Of a DNA stretch of 64,000 nucleotides, positions 36,068-46,352 are shown in pieces. The notes beneath the pieces are model-generated. The model saw nothing but the letters and a program-made list of their open reading frames with translations. It was not told the DNA's origin and did not search any database. This DNA comes from Archegozetes longisetosus (taxonomy: Eukaryota > Arthropoda > Arachnida > Sarcoptiformes > Trhypochthoniidae). The DNA lies in NCBI GenBank assembly GCA_018873245.2, contig JAEMBT020000001.1, positions 1,178,001 through 1,242,000 on the forward strand. The letters are read 5' to 3'. Both the position numbers and the translations under genes were made by a program. The first letter of the stretch is position 1. Every line of letters starts with the position of its first letter.

Positions 36068-37213
36068 TTAGCCATTATTAGTGGCAAACTGTTGCTTTTC
36101 GACCCATGCTTGAAAAACGTCAGAACAGTGTTTGACACAACACTCAGAAGAACAGTACTCGTTGTCCCATTCCGACGAGTCGATCGCATCATTACTACAA
36201 CCCGAACGAATGCAATGCTGTTTCGCTATACCCGTTGTATTGTTCTCTGTAGACGTTATTGTATTCTGTTGTAATTGTTCATTATTTTCAATAAAAGCTG
36301 ATTCATTGGCTCCCATTCCATGCGAAGTATTAGAAGATTCTTGTGTCGAGTCATAAGTTGTTGTTGTATTGATTTGTAGATTGTTATTATCTGAAAGTAC
36401 AACAGGAACTGAATCGGTATTAATTTCAGAGCCACTGCTTTGAGGTAGAGCATCAAAATCCGGTTTGGACGACTGTTCCATAAGTCCAGCGATTTGTTTA
36501 GCGCGACTCGAAGCCAACGATTTTAAATAGTTTTTCTTCTCCTGATCTGCTCTTTGTTTATAAATATTTTTGGTCGACTTGTCTAAAGCCTCCCAATTGG
36601 ACGCAACAACTTTCGAAATTTCTCCGAACGAAGCGTTTGGGTTTGAAGACTTGATGGCCGATTGAGCGTCTCTGAAGAATAGGGCATAAGCAGAGACTGG
36701 TTTCGGATGACGCGAAGAAGTGGTGCTCTCTTTGCGCGATAACTTCTTATTGGTGGTCAACTTATTGTTAACTTTTTTGACTAACTGTTTATTAGTACTA
36801 TCGCTAATATTACTGTTATTTTCGTTATTATTATTGAAGTTTAAATAATTGTCACAATTATTGACATTAGTTTGGATACTAAGCGATTGATTGATTAAAA
36901 TGTGATTATTTACAGAATTATTACTAATAGCAATACTGTTATTACTATCAATATTAGTATTATTACTACTAAATTGATTCCAAATATTAAATTGTTGTTC
37001 ATTTAACTCATTGCTAAGAAGTTCGTCGTCATGAGATTGGCTTTCATGTAAGTGTTGATAGTCTTTGTTTGTGTTCCAGTCATCGAATGCCAGCTGTTGT
37101 CCAACGCTTTCACAAATTGAGTACACATTCGAATCATTTAACGAATAATTGTTTTCTATATTCAAATAACTGTTTGTCACTATTTGATCAGTCAGTTGTG
37201 TGAAGCCATTCAT
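36068..37213 (-). CDS. TOX: TOX-family HMG-box protein
   Basis: Nuclear DNA-binding protein of the TOX family. One uninterrupted frame of 381 residues. The N-terminal half has a low-complexity Asn-rich stretch (about residues 81-140) and then a basic segment (KLTTNKKLSRKES). The HMG box spans about residues 169-238 (HPKPVSAYALFFRDAQSAIK ... EKKNYLKSLA). The C-terminus (about 335-375) carries the TOX-specific Cys/His module with EWDNEYCSSECCVKHC and FQAWV. That module, together with the box, separates TOX from other HMG proteins. A splice-acceptor-like TTTTCAG lies about 7 bases upstream of the ATG, suggesting a 5' UTR intron. TOX genes elsewhere have introns in the coding region; here there are none. 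Confidence 0.9.
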   Translation of the reverse strand: MNGFTQLTDQIVTNSYLNIENNYSLNDSNVYSICESVGQQLAFDDWNTNKDYQHLHESQSHDDELLSNELNEQQFNIWNQFSSNNTNIDSNNSIAISNNSVNNHILINQSLSIQTNVNNCDNYLNFNNNNENNSNISDSTNKQLVKKVNNKLTTNKKLSRKESTTSSRHPKPVSAYALFFRDAQSAIKSSNPNASFGEISKVVASNWEALDKSTKNIYKQRADQEKKNYLKSLASSRAKQIAGLMEQSSKPDFDALPQSSGSEINTDSVPVVLSDNNNLQINTTTTYDSTQESSNTSHGMGANESAFIENNEQLQQNTITSTENNTTGIAKQHCIRSGCSNDAIDSSEWDNEYCSSECCVKHCSDVFQAWVEKQQFATNNG

Positions 37214-38044
37214 TATATTACTGAAAATTTAAAACATTATTTACTTAATTATAGTTAAAATAAGTTTTATTTCTTTCTAACAGATAAGTATTTTTCAAAC
37301 AGAAATGCTTTTGTTCGTAACGAAAACACAATAAAACTTGTTTTACTTGTAACAAACTCACTCAAATAAACACATTGTCGCACGTCTCAAACTTGAGCTT
37401 TTTATAAGTATTATACTTCTTGTTAAGACGATTGCTATGTTATATAAAAAGGTATAAAACTTTGAAGTCAAGTAGCGCAGTTTAAACAAACTTTCCGATT
37501 CATTCGTGAGATGGCACTGATTGGCATTTAATAAAAAGTTTGGCAAAACTTTGAGGACACAGAAAGCAGAAAACAACACAAACGTATTGGTTCTCAAATA
37601 AAATTAATAAAATCGTTGGACAGATGGGTGAGATAAGCTATCAAATAAGTCAAATATAGAAGTAGCGTTAAATTTGAATTGAACTTATTATCAAAGTTGT
37701 GACACATCTGTACTAAATCACAGAGTGTTATCTTAGGGTGGATTATACAATAAGTTATTTATGATAGTCTAAGCCTAACTGGCCTTGGAATAAGAGTGTT
37801 TGGACATAGCCACAGTTATATAATACGAGACTCAGACAATTGTAGCTTAATTGCAAGTCTGCTGTCATTCGAATACTACAACTAATTTTGGTAAGTTTTT
37901 AAAGCACTTTTAGATATGCGTCCTCGCTTTCGTTAGATTAAATACTTCAACAATAAATAGATTGAGAATAAACATCAATTTAAAGCATATCTTATTTCAA
38001 AATTAGATCAACATTTGGACCACTACATTATCTACATTGTGACC
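37214..38044. other. Upstream region of reductase copy 1, with the left part of the tandem duplication unit
   Basis: From about 37575 the sequence recurs, diverged, before copy 2 (about 47985-48540). From about 37765 it recurs before copy 3 (about 51555-51840). The duplicated unit therefore included several hundred bases of upstream sequence. No coding frame is supported. Confidence 0.6.
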
Positions 38045-40009
38045 ATGTCTGTGTCAACAGGTATTTAAATAATTTGCTCAAAGCAATATATACTCAATTT
38101 TGATTGTAGACATGTTTAAATAACTCATTATTTTTTACTTAATAAGTGGTAAGAAGTTAGTGGTTAAGAAAGATATTGTTAGCAAAAATGAGCTTACTTT
38201 TCAAACCTATGTTTTTAGTTCAAGCTTATTGCTTGTCTTTTGATAAGTTTATATTGTGTCTAAGTTCATATCAAACAACCTTAGTAACTAGTAATTGCCT
38301 TTATAAGTGTTTTAAGTGTTTAGAACTAATTCTTAAGACTGGTTATAACTATTATATGAATTTTTGATATTCTATGATGTTCTACCATAATCTATGCGTT
38401 ACGGCGGTTGCCGGCAACCAGGAGGTGCTGACACTGTCTTAAAACGGAAACTTCAGTAACTAAAATTTTGGGCCAGCGGTCAGTTATTGCATAATTAAGC
38501 TATAGTATATCTAATAAATTATTGGTTTAATATATTTACAGTTGCCTTTTATGTCATCAAATGATTTCTATGACGTTCAGATCAGTCAAACCAACCATGA
38601 GTTTACTCAAAACAATCACAGTCACAGAGGTCATAATGGTCATAGGGGTCATAGTGATCATACAGTTATGATTCAAATTGTTTTGAGTGAACGAAACGAT
38701 TAGTTTCACTTATCTGAACGTCATAGATATGATTTTATGACATAATATGAAGCTTTCAAGTGTTAAACCAATGATTAACCGTTTTGTTACACTTAACTTA
38801 ATTATGCAATAATTGGCCGCTGCCTGAAAATAGAATCTCAAACTTTTAAGACCCAATATCGGCAAGCAATAGCTGTAACGATTTAGTATAGACTTCTAAG
38901 TGTGAAGGTCACTTTTTAAAAGATATTCAATATCTTAATTTAGTCAAATTATCGCCAACTGTCAAACTTAATGACAACAATCAAATCCCGATTGTCGGTC
39001 TCGGGTCATATGACGGACACGGAGATGAAGTTGTGCAAGCAATTAAAGATGCAGTGATTGCTGGTTATCGTCATATCGATACTGCCTGGTTCTACGAAAA
39101 TGAAAAGGAAATCGGAGAAGCAATCCAACAATTGGTTGACGAGAAAGTTGTTACAAGAGAAGAGCTATATATTGTCACTAAAGTTTGGAACTGTTTTCAC
39201 AAAAGGGAAAGAGTCATGGAATCGGTTAAGAAATCTCTCAGCAATCTTAACCTAACATATGTTGATTTGGTATTAGTTCATTGGCCGATGGGATTCAAAG
39301 AAGGCGATGAACCAACTCCATTAGATTCGAGTGGAAATGTTATTTACTCTAATGTTGATTATATCGAGACCTGGCAGGGATTTGAAGACGTCCATAAGGC
39401 AGGATTGGCTAAATCTATTGGAATCTCTAATTTCAATCACGTCCAAATCGACAGATTGTTGAAGACAGCAAAAGTCAAGCCTGTCATTAATCAGGTATTC
39501 TGTTCCCCAAAATTTTCGTACACTTTGAAGTTTAAAATCTAATTAATTCTATAAAACTAAGATATACTGAATGAGAGCTTAAGAATTGATATAAAACTTC
39601 GTGTTTTATTGATTCTAATTGATAAATATTTAATTAACAGGTTGAAAGTCATCCTTATTTGACTCAAACAGAATTATTGGAATATTGTAATGAGCATGGT
39701 ATTGTATTGGAAGCATACACTCCATTAGGCCGTGGAGCTCTTCTCAATGACCCTGTCATTGTCGACATTGCTTCAAAACACAACAAAACTTCAGCCCAAG
39801 TACTGATTCGATGGCAGGTTCAAAGAGGAGTAGTTGTGATACCTAAAAGTACAACCAAAAAGAGAATTATTGAGAACTTTTCTGTATTCGACTTTGAATT
39901 GAGTGCAGATGAGATGAATGCGATTGCAAAGTTGAATAAGAATCTACGATATATTCCTTTTGGTGAAGTTAAAACCCATCCTGACTACCCATTTAATGAG
40001 CCCTATTGA
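38045..40009 (+). CDS. Aldo-keto reductase, copy 1 (cytosolic form)
   Basis: NADPH-dependent AKR1-type reductase of aldehydes and ketones. Exons: 38045-38060 (MSVST plus one base), 38944-39494, 39641-40009, phase-consistent, 311 residues, the usual family length. The N-terminus reads MSVSTVKLSPTVKLNDNNQ then IPIVGLGS. The catalytic tetrad is complete: Asp and Tyr in HIDTAWFYE, Lys in VTKVWN, His in LVLVHWP. GISNFNHVQI follows, and the coenzyme-binding end is VIPKSTTKKRIIENFSVFDF. A polyadenylation signal is at 40041-40046. A second first exon for a signal peptide (38188-38242) is present, but its donor is destroyed. Intron 1 carries a hairpin MITE. Copies 2 and 3 are near-identical in the exons. 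The exact substrate is unknown. Confidence 0.88.
38188..38242 (+). pseudogene. Decayed signal-peptide first exon, reductase copy 1
   Basis: The frame MSLLFKPMFLVQAYCLSF is the counterpart of the functional exon in copy 2. The position of the donor G|GT reads G|AT (TTTTGATAAG), so normal splicing to exon 2 in phase 1 is lost. The next GT would give the wrong phase. Confidence 0.6.
38471..38824. mobile_element. Hairpin MITE in intron 1 of reductase copy 1
   Basis: Terminal inverted repeats of about 28 bp: left GGCCAGCGGTCAGTTATTGC, right end complementary with GGCAGCGGCCAATTATTGC. Inside, 38550-38583 pairs with 38711-38744, and the stretch around 38603-38613 pairs with 38676-38688, forming one long hairpin. 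The loop (38622-38663) is a degenerate 9-bp repeat of GGTCATA type. The block is absent from the same intron of copies 2 and 3, so it inserted after duplication. A 14-bp perfect palindrome GGTTGCCGGCAACC lies just outside, at 38406-38419. Confidence 0.75.
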
Positions 40010-40128
40010 ATATATTTTGATTTGTAGCTGAATGGATTGCAATAAAATTATTTGAATAGTCAATTTTTCTATTTCACTTTCAGATTTACCCAAATCTGAA
40101 GAAATCAAATTTTCAGTATTTGTATGTA

Positions 40129-41080
40129 CAGTCTTTGACAAAAAACTAATTGACCGATTTATTGGGGTTTTCAAGTTCTAAGAGTTGAAAGATTTCGATG
40201 AATTTTATTTGAATGAACTACATATTGGGAAGAACATTGTGGTAAGTGGGCGTTGAAATCCCTTTTAAGATGGGTAAGTTACTCGAGTAAATTCTGTCAG
40301 AGAAATCTGATGACAATTTTCGAATTCTGATAAATGGAAACTAAACAAAATATGACTAGATACGTTTATTTTTGTTTCACTCAAATATTGTTTATTTGAG
40401 AACTACAAGCCTAGATACTTGAAAAATCAGATTTTTCAAAATATCTTAACTTTCTTACCTGGGGGGGGGGGATAAAATCATGATCTCAACGTCAAATTGT
40501 AGATAATTTTAATACTTATCGAAAAATTCTATGGAAAATCCATTTTCTATTCGACGCAGTAGTACATGGTCTGATTAATAATTCTGCATAATAGATCTCG
40601 AGATGTGGTAATAATTAAACCCTTTTCAAAGTTTAGGTAGATCTATTTTGCAGAATTATTAATCAGACCATATACTACTGTATTGAACAGAAAATAAATT
40701 TCCTATAAAATTTTCGATAAGTATTGAAATTATCTAGAATTTGACGTTGAGACCATGATTTTATCCCCTCAGGTAAGAAAGTTAAGATATTTTGAAAAAT
40801 CTGATTTTTGAGATAAACGATATTTGAGTGAAACAAAAATACATGTATCTAGTCATTTTTTGTTTAGTTTCCATTCATCAGCATTCGAAAATTATAAGAT
40901 TTCTGTGACAGAATTTAATTGAGTAACTCATCCATCTTAAAAGGAATTTCAACGACCACTTACCACAATGTTCTTCCCAATATGTAGTTCATTCAAATAA
41001 AATTCATCAAAATCTATCAACTCTTAGAACTTGAAACCCCTAAAAATCGGGTCAGTTAGTTTTTTCAAGGACTCTACAGT
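40129..41080. mobile_element. Foldback / Tc1-mariner-like element with arms of about 460 bp
   Basis: 40130-40600 is the inverted copy of about 40630-41075, with roughly 10-15% divergence and a short centre. The left end CAGTCTTTGACAAAAAACTA next to TA is of Tc1/mariner type. The right end is complementary (CAAGGACTCTACAG). No transposase frame remains. The left arm carries a run of 11 G (40461-40471) where the right arm has CCCC. It inserted in the 3' flank of reductase copy 1, where copy 3 has uninterrupted flank. Confidence 0.75.
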
Positions 41081-41946
41081 CATCCTCATTAATGATGTAA
41101 TCTGTTTTCGGAGTTCCCACCCATAAATTTCAATGAAATTTTGATGATCTTTTCTTCAGTGAGTTACATGTTGGGACCGACATTATGGTAAGTGGGTGTT
41201 CAAATTCCTTATGAAGTTGGGTTATTCAAATATATAGATGCACATCTAGCTTAAGCTCGAAGCTAACTTTGAGCTGGGTGACGCTTCTAGCTCAATTATC
41301 AACTCTTTTAAGCTTTAGATTCGAATTTCAGGCTAAGTATATGAAATAGAAACCCGGCTCAAGCTCAAACTTATGATCAAGGCTTATATTTGGGACTTCA
41401 AGCTTAACTCAGCGGAATGGTAGTCTAAGCTTCAGAAAGCATTTCGTTTATTAAAGGATTAGAATGCAAACGTAGTGTCAATTTACAACTAACATTAAAT
41501 AAAGAAAATTTAACATATTTTTGAGTCATAAATATGAATGCACATCTACCAAAAAATCTGAGCCTCAAGCCCAGCAGCTCGTGCTCGTCTGAGCTGAGCT
41601 GCGCTTTTTTCAAAATTCTGAAATTTTTAAAATGTATGAAAATAATATCAAACTCTTTTAAAGTTAACTTTTGACATAGTTTGTATACTCGCCGCAAATG
41701 TTCCGAGCAAACAGATATTCTCGAAAGCCGGGAATATTGTTACAAAGAAAAGAAATGGATTATCTGATAATTCATTTCGAGGTTTGAATATTTTTTATAA
41801 CAATTTTGACCAAAATGAATCAAATTAGTAAATAATGACTTTTATGATATTTAAAATAAATGCATAATCGAGTCGAGATCTGTATTGTTCAATAGATTTT
41901 TGTAAGCTCAATAGCGCAACCCATGCTTCAGGTCTGAGCTTGTGAG

Positions 41947-42838
41947 TATAGGTGTGCGGATGAATCACTCAGAGATTCGACCCGCGGGTAAACCGCGGTT
42001 CAGATCGGATCTATTGCTTAGAACCGCGGGTTACTCGCGAAGAACCGCATATTTATAGGATTTGGAACAAGAGTTTAAAAAACAAAAATATATCAAAGTG
42101 TATAACTCATTGAATGAATAGACTTCTGTTCATGTTAGGATCATACCACAAAATACATTTTATGTTCAACTGTTACTCACAATACATTACATTTCAAATC
42201 ATTGTCTAAATAGTAACCCTTACGACAAAAAATCCGGAAACCTATGGCATATTTTGAGAATTAATTTTTCGACCTCAACATGATTGGATGCTTATGAAGA
42301 GTAATAAAGGATATTATTGAGAAAGAAGAACCAAATAAAATTTTAACTGTGAGTCGCAAAAATTAAACAAATTATGAGACAATTTTTAATGAGACGTATA
42401 AGAGTCGTTCTACGAAAGTATGAAAAAACGCATTGAAAAGCGCATAGCTGCAGAGGGAGACCGAATTAAATGGTCATTTCTTTTTAGTTGTAATAATTAG
42501 AATCAAATGCATTCTTGTGGTAAATTCTAGGTCAAAATATAGTAATTTTCATTAAGAATTTTACACTTTCTTTTTCCGGATTTTTTTGTCGCGAGGTATA
42601 AGGAAACCTCAAAAATAATCGGAAGTAAAGTGTAATTAAGATTAATAACTAATTGAAAACAGTGTTATTCATCAAAGCTATTAATAATTTCAGTGTGAAT
42701 TAATGTTTCATAGGATTGTGCTAAAGTTTCAATATTATATAATTGTAATAGTTCGACCCGCGGGTAACCGCGTTCGGGTCGGGTTGAAGCATCGCGGTTC
42801 GGGTTGAGTCGCATAAACCTATGACCCGCGCACATGTG
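41947..42838. mobile_element. Second hAT-like element nested inside the first
   Basis: Flanking octamers CTTGTGAG (41939-41946) and CTTATAAG (42839-42846) agree at 6 of 8 bases. Terminal repeats are TATAGGTGTGCGGATGA (left) and CACATGTGCGCGGGTCA (right, reversed). Both ends carry the GACCCGCGGGTAA and GGGTTCGGGT-type GC-rich subterminal repeats common in hAT-derived MITEs. The GC content contrasts sharply with the surrounding AT-rich DNA. Confidence 0.65.
42213..42598. mobile_element. Tc1/mariner-derived deletion element nested inside the second hAT-like element
   Basis: Inverted ends CGACAAAAAATCCGGAAA (42223-42240) and TTTCCGGATTTTTTTGTCG (about 42573-42591). At 42405-42500 a short plus frame reads SFYESMKKRIEKRIAAEGD, which resembles the C-terminus of mariner-type transposases, with a stop just upstream. 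It appears to be an internally deleted copy. Confidence 0.55.
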
Positions 42839-43663
42839 CTTATAAGTACAGCTCAAGGGCTATCGAAAACAAGCTCAGGGGAGTTTCAAGCTCCACAACT
42901 TGAAGCCCAGAATTTTTAGCAAATGTGCATCCGTATTCAAGTAAATATTGTCAGAAGAGTTGAGAAAGAATTCTTAAATTCTGATTAATGGAAACTAAAC
43001 TAGATAAAAAGTAATTAAATGCGTGCATTTTTTGTAACACTCACATATTGTTTATCTAAACTTAAGAGCTACAGACCTAAGTACTTGAAATACGTTTTCA
43101 AAAAATCGTGATCTTAAAACCAAATTGTAGAAAATTTGAATATTTATTAATAAATTCTATTTGGATTCTATATTATATTAGATATAGTAAAATATCATCA
43201 GATTGATAATCTTGCATGTTAGATCAAAACTCCTCCAGGATCCTAGCGATCCTGGGGAAGTTCTGGTCTCAGATTCAATTCGATCTACTCACTTAAATTC
43301 TTCTTATTATCATTCAATCTATATATTAATAAAGATTGTTAATTGTTAAAGTCTAAGAGCTGTTATTTCCCTATATGAAAATCCACACTCCCTCCCCCAT
43401 CCAAGCGTGCGCACTATTTGAACGGTCTCATAATACACCCATAAAGTTAGATGCCATTGTTTTTCTAAAACTAATACTCGATTTATTTAAGTTTAATTTT
43501 CGTCTGCGTTGAATGAAAAAAGTTTTGAAATACAATTCAAATTTATTAACAAATAGGAATTTGATTCAATATGAAATTATGAAAATCATTTTAACGATTG
43601 TATTTCAGAATAAATTTTAATAAATTTCGAGGTCTAAAAGCTTCCTAAGGTTTAAATCATTAT

Positions 43664-44127
43664 CTAACTAAAGCTAACAGATGGAAGGTTCGACATAGCT
43701 TCCTGAATTTCACTAATTTTTGCAAATCCGTCTAATGCCACATCAATTATCGTTTCTATAACTCCATCAGCTTGACGATGACGTCTGCGTTGACCTGCAC
43801 CTGCACCTCCAGAGGTGCTTCCAGAGAACCCTTCACAGATATCTTCCAATTTTTTCAACTTTTCGATGTATGGGTTTAAGATATTGGCAACCCGATCGTT
43901 GGATATTGCAGTTTTCATAAGACTTCTAAACTTTATACAGGATTGATTTATCCGAGCTGAAAAATAGTATTATTTATCTGTAATTTGTTCAAAGCAATGG
44001 GGTTTTAAATACCTAAACCATTCGTATTAGAGTTGGTGTCAAATCCAGCTTCAGTGCCATTTGCTGGACATGCGACTTCGGTACTATAAACTGCGACCAC
44101 AAGCAATAATAACAATAAAACCTTCAT
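43664..44127 (-). CDS. Small secreted protein of unknown function (135 aa)
   Basis: Two exons, 44127-44013 and 43956-43664, joined in phase 1 (donor GTATTT, acceptor TTTTTCAG). The N-terminus MKVLLLLLLVVAVYSTEVAC is a textbook signal peptide. The mature part has three cysteines (in VACP, NQSC and EDIC), a Gly/Ser linker (GSTSGGAGAGQ), a basic patch (RRRHRQ) and a helical C-terminal third (DGVIETIIDVALDGFAKISE). The single intron is 56 bp. I recognise no family. The coherent splice phase and the signal peptide argue that it is a real gene. It sits alone among transposons between reductase copies 1 and 2, on the opposite strand. Confidence 0.65.
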
Positions 44128-45054
44128 TGCTAAGGTTTAAAGAACTTCTTTAATTATAGTTACCCAATAAACCTTAATTTTCGAATGATTTCTACGACGA
44201 TTTTGATTGAGCTTTTATACTCATAATTTTGTTATAAATTAATATTGTCATGTAATTTATAAAATCTATACAAACATATTTTGATGTAAATTCTACATTA
44301 ATTAATGATAGTATGATTCAAGAATCATATGATTTAGAGCTCGAATCAAGTTTTTTATATGGTTCTATCATGAGAAGCGTTCCAATGTTATCTAAAAGCT
44401 TCATCATTCGTATACAACTGCTTAATTTCGTAAGTTTGGCATTTATGAAAAAAAGTATTTTGCAATCAAAAGCTTTGATATTTGAAAATAAGAATTCCTT
44501 TCCCTTCATCTCAAAAAATACAAATATTCAGTAACAACCATTTTTGATGTTAGACTCTAGAAATTTAACATTGACTAGTAGTTTATCATGAAGTTAACAA
44601 GTGGAGCTTCATAATCGAATTAAGAATAGAGATGATTATAAAAAACTATTCTGCTATTATGAACGATATCGTTGATAGTATTACTTTGAAATTTGGATTT
44701 TAAAAATGGAATACTGATAAGAATAGCAATAATTAAAATCTGAATCTTTATCAGAATTGTAGGAATAATACTTATTATTGGGTAAAATTAGAGGTGCTGT
44801 TGGGCGCAGCCGAATCTCCATAGAGAGGTTTCTAGCCGTTTACTTTTTCTCGTTATATATATATATACTAGGGAGTGAACCGGTTCAATGAACGGGAAAT
44901 AAAATTAAGTGAAAACTCTTTGTAGCTACATGAATAAATTTACTCAATTTTGAAGTGCGCTATTTAAATGTTACTATAAATTATTTCAAAATCTTGATTA
45001 AGATTTCAAAAGTTTTATTCGAATTTTTATTTAAATATATATCGAAACTAATGA
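44128..45054. other. AT-rich spacer with transposon debris
   Basis: Upstream of the small secreted-protein gene, and so likely its promoter. Around 44870-44900 the sequence AGGGAGTGAACCGGTTCAAT resembles a hAT terminus. The frames at 44313-44534 are AT-rich and overlap on both strands. Nothing else is seen. Confidence 0.5.
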
Positions 45055-45621
45055 CTGTACTTTAGTATATAGACTATGACTAGAAATCCATAAATCCATA
45101 TAATATTGATTCTACTCATCGAATAGATGTGCATGACCCCGCCCTCGATGACCCTAGACCACCAGATCGAGAATTAGACCACTTTTTCAAAAAAAAAAAA
45201 CCGAAAAATTCAATATAGTCGATATTTACTCTACATATAGTATAAGGACTCGTCTGCCAAGTACTTGCCCAGGGGACACCGCGAGGAGGTAAGTCCACAT
45301 CATACATGAGGCTAATCGACTAGTACTGACTCTGTGACCCGAAGGCCAATATCCCAAGCACTCACCGCCCCACCCCTTAGGAATCCACTCGTGCGGACTC
45401 TGTAACATAAGTTACAGTCCCAGCACCCACCAGTGCAGCCCCGTAGCAGCTTTATTCAGACGTAAGCATAGACTATATTGAATTTTTCGGTTTTTTGAAA
45501 AAGTGGTCTAATTCCCGATCTGGTGGTCTAGGGTCATTGAGGGCGGGGTCATGCACCTCTATTCGATGAGTAGAGTCGATATATATTGATTTCTAGTCAA
45601 GGTCTATATACTAAAGTACAG
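45055..45621. mobile_element. Foldback element, 0.57 kb
   Basis: Ends CTGTACTTTAGTATATAGAC (45055) and its complement GTCTATATACTAAAGTACAG (to 45621). Arms of about 160-180 bp are nearly complementary, including GTGGTCTA / TAGACCAC and GGCGGGGTCATGCA / TGCATGACCCCGCC. The central loop of about 230 bp (45240-45465) is GC-rich and not repeated elsewhere in the window. No protein is encoded. Confidence 0.75.
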
Positions 45622-45941
45622 CAAAAATTTCTTTTGATTCTTTTAAAATTAGTTCAACGATTTCATCTTTACTTTTTTCTATAATTTCTACTTCACTTTC
45701 ATCTGAATTAGCCATTTTATAAAATCATTTCAAACAAAATTGATTTTATACAAAAATAAAACGTTTCAAAAACACACACAATAGAATGACTCATTTCTTA
45801 GTGTTTAGTAATTTAATACTACATAAATAAACAAACTTAATGCAAAAGATATGATAAATACGGTATTGGAACGGTATTGGGTTATATTGTCACTCTTACA
45901 GAAGTAGTGGAATGGTATCAGAAATAACTTTTTAAATATTT

Positions 45942-46136
45942 TCAATCAATAGTCTGAAGAAACGTCAGGTTACTATTACAGCGATCGTTGAGATCGTTGA
46001 AGCGGGAGAAGCAATTTTCTGAGCGAATAGAGCGATAAGTCTTGCAACTGGTGCAATGAAGAGATTTATAAGACTCGCCCTTTCTGTTTCTTCCCGAAAC
46101 TTCCTTCATTTGGGAGCCACAATGGCTAGAGTCTGG
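45942..46136 (-). pseudogene. Merlin / ISXO2-like transposase fragment
   Basis: A 64-codon frame between two stops reads HCGSQMKEVSGRNRKGESYK, then LHCTSCKTYRSIRSENCFSR. This two-CxxC zinc-ribbon pattern, followed by a Ser-Ile-Arg..Phe motif, fits the N-terminus of ISXO2/IS1595-like (Merlin) transposases. The catalytic domain is missing. Assignment is by motif memory only. Confidence 0.4.
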
Positions 46137-46352
46137 TTAATCAGATCCACTGGCCAGTAACTGATGCTTTTGTAAAAAAAAGCAGCACAGGTCTCATCGT
46201 TTCTAATTACTGAGTAAAAATCAATTGCCTTCATCAGAATCTTTAGGACTACTATAAATAAACGGATACAAAAAATTGTGCTCACCTGTCTCCTATAGAA
46301 ACTGAGATTGGACTACAAGATTCTAGAATTATTTTACTCATTTTCACAAAGA

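Larger units (their letters stand above)
41231..42933. mobile_element. hAT-like non-autonomous element nested in the foldback copy
   Basis: It is flanked by 8-bp direct repeats TATTCAAA (41223-41230) and TATTCAAG (42934-42941), the hAT target-site size. Imperfect terminal repeats: left AGATGCACATCTAGC, right (reversed) GGATGCACATTTGC. The interior has many AGCTCAAGC / GAGCTTGAG-type subterminal repeats and no transposase. It is itself interrupted by another element at 41947-42838. Confidence 0.65.
41081..43231. mobile_element. Second, single-arm copy of the same foldback family, split by a nested element
   Basis: 41153-41230 matches 40203-40280 of the first element (TTGGGA..GACATTATGGTAAGTG versus ..ACATTGTGGTAAGTG). 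The match resumes at about 42934 (ATATTGTCAGAAGAG, then ATGGAAACTAAAC) up to about 43231. The gap between is exactly a nested hAT-like insertion flanked by TATTCAA repeats. Confidence 0.65.
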
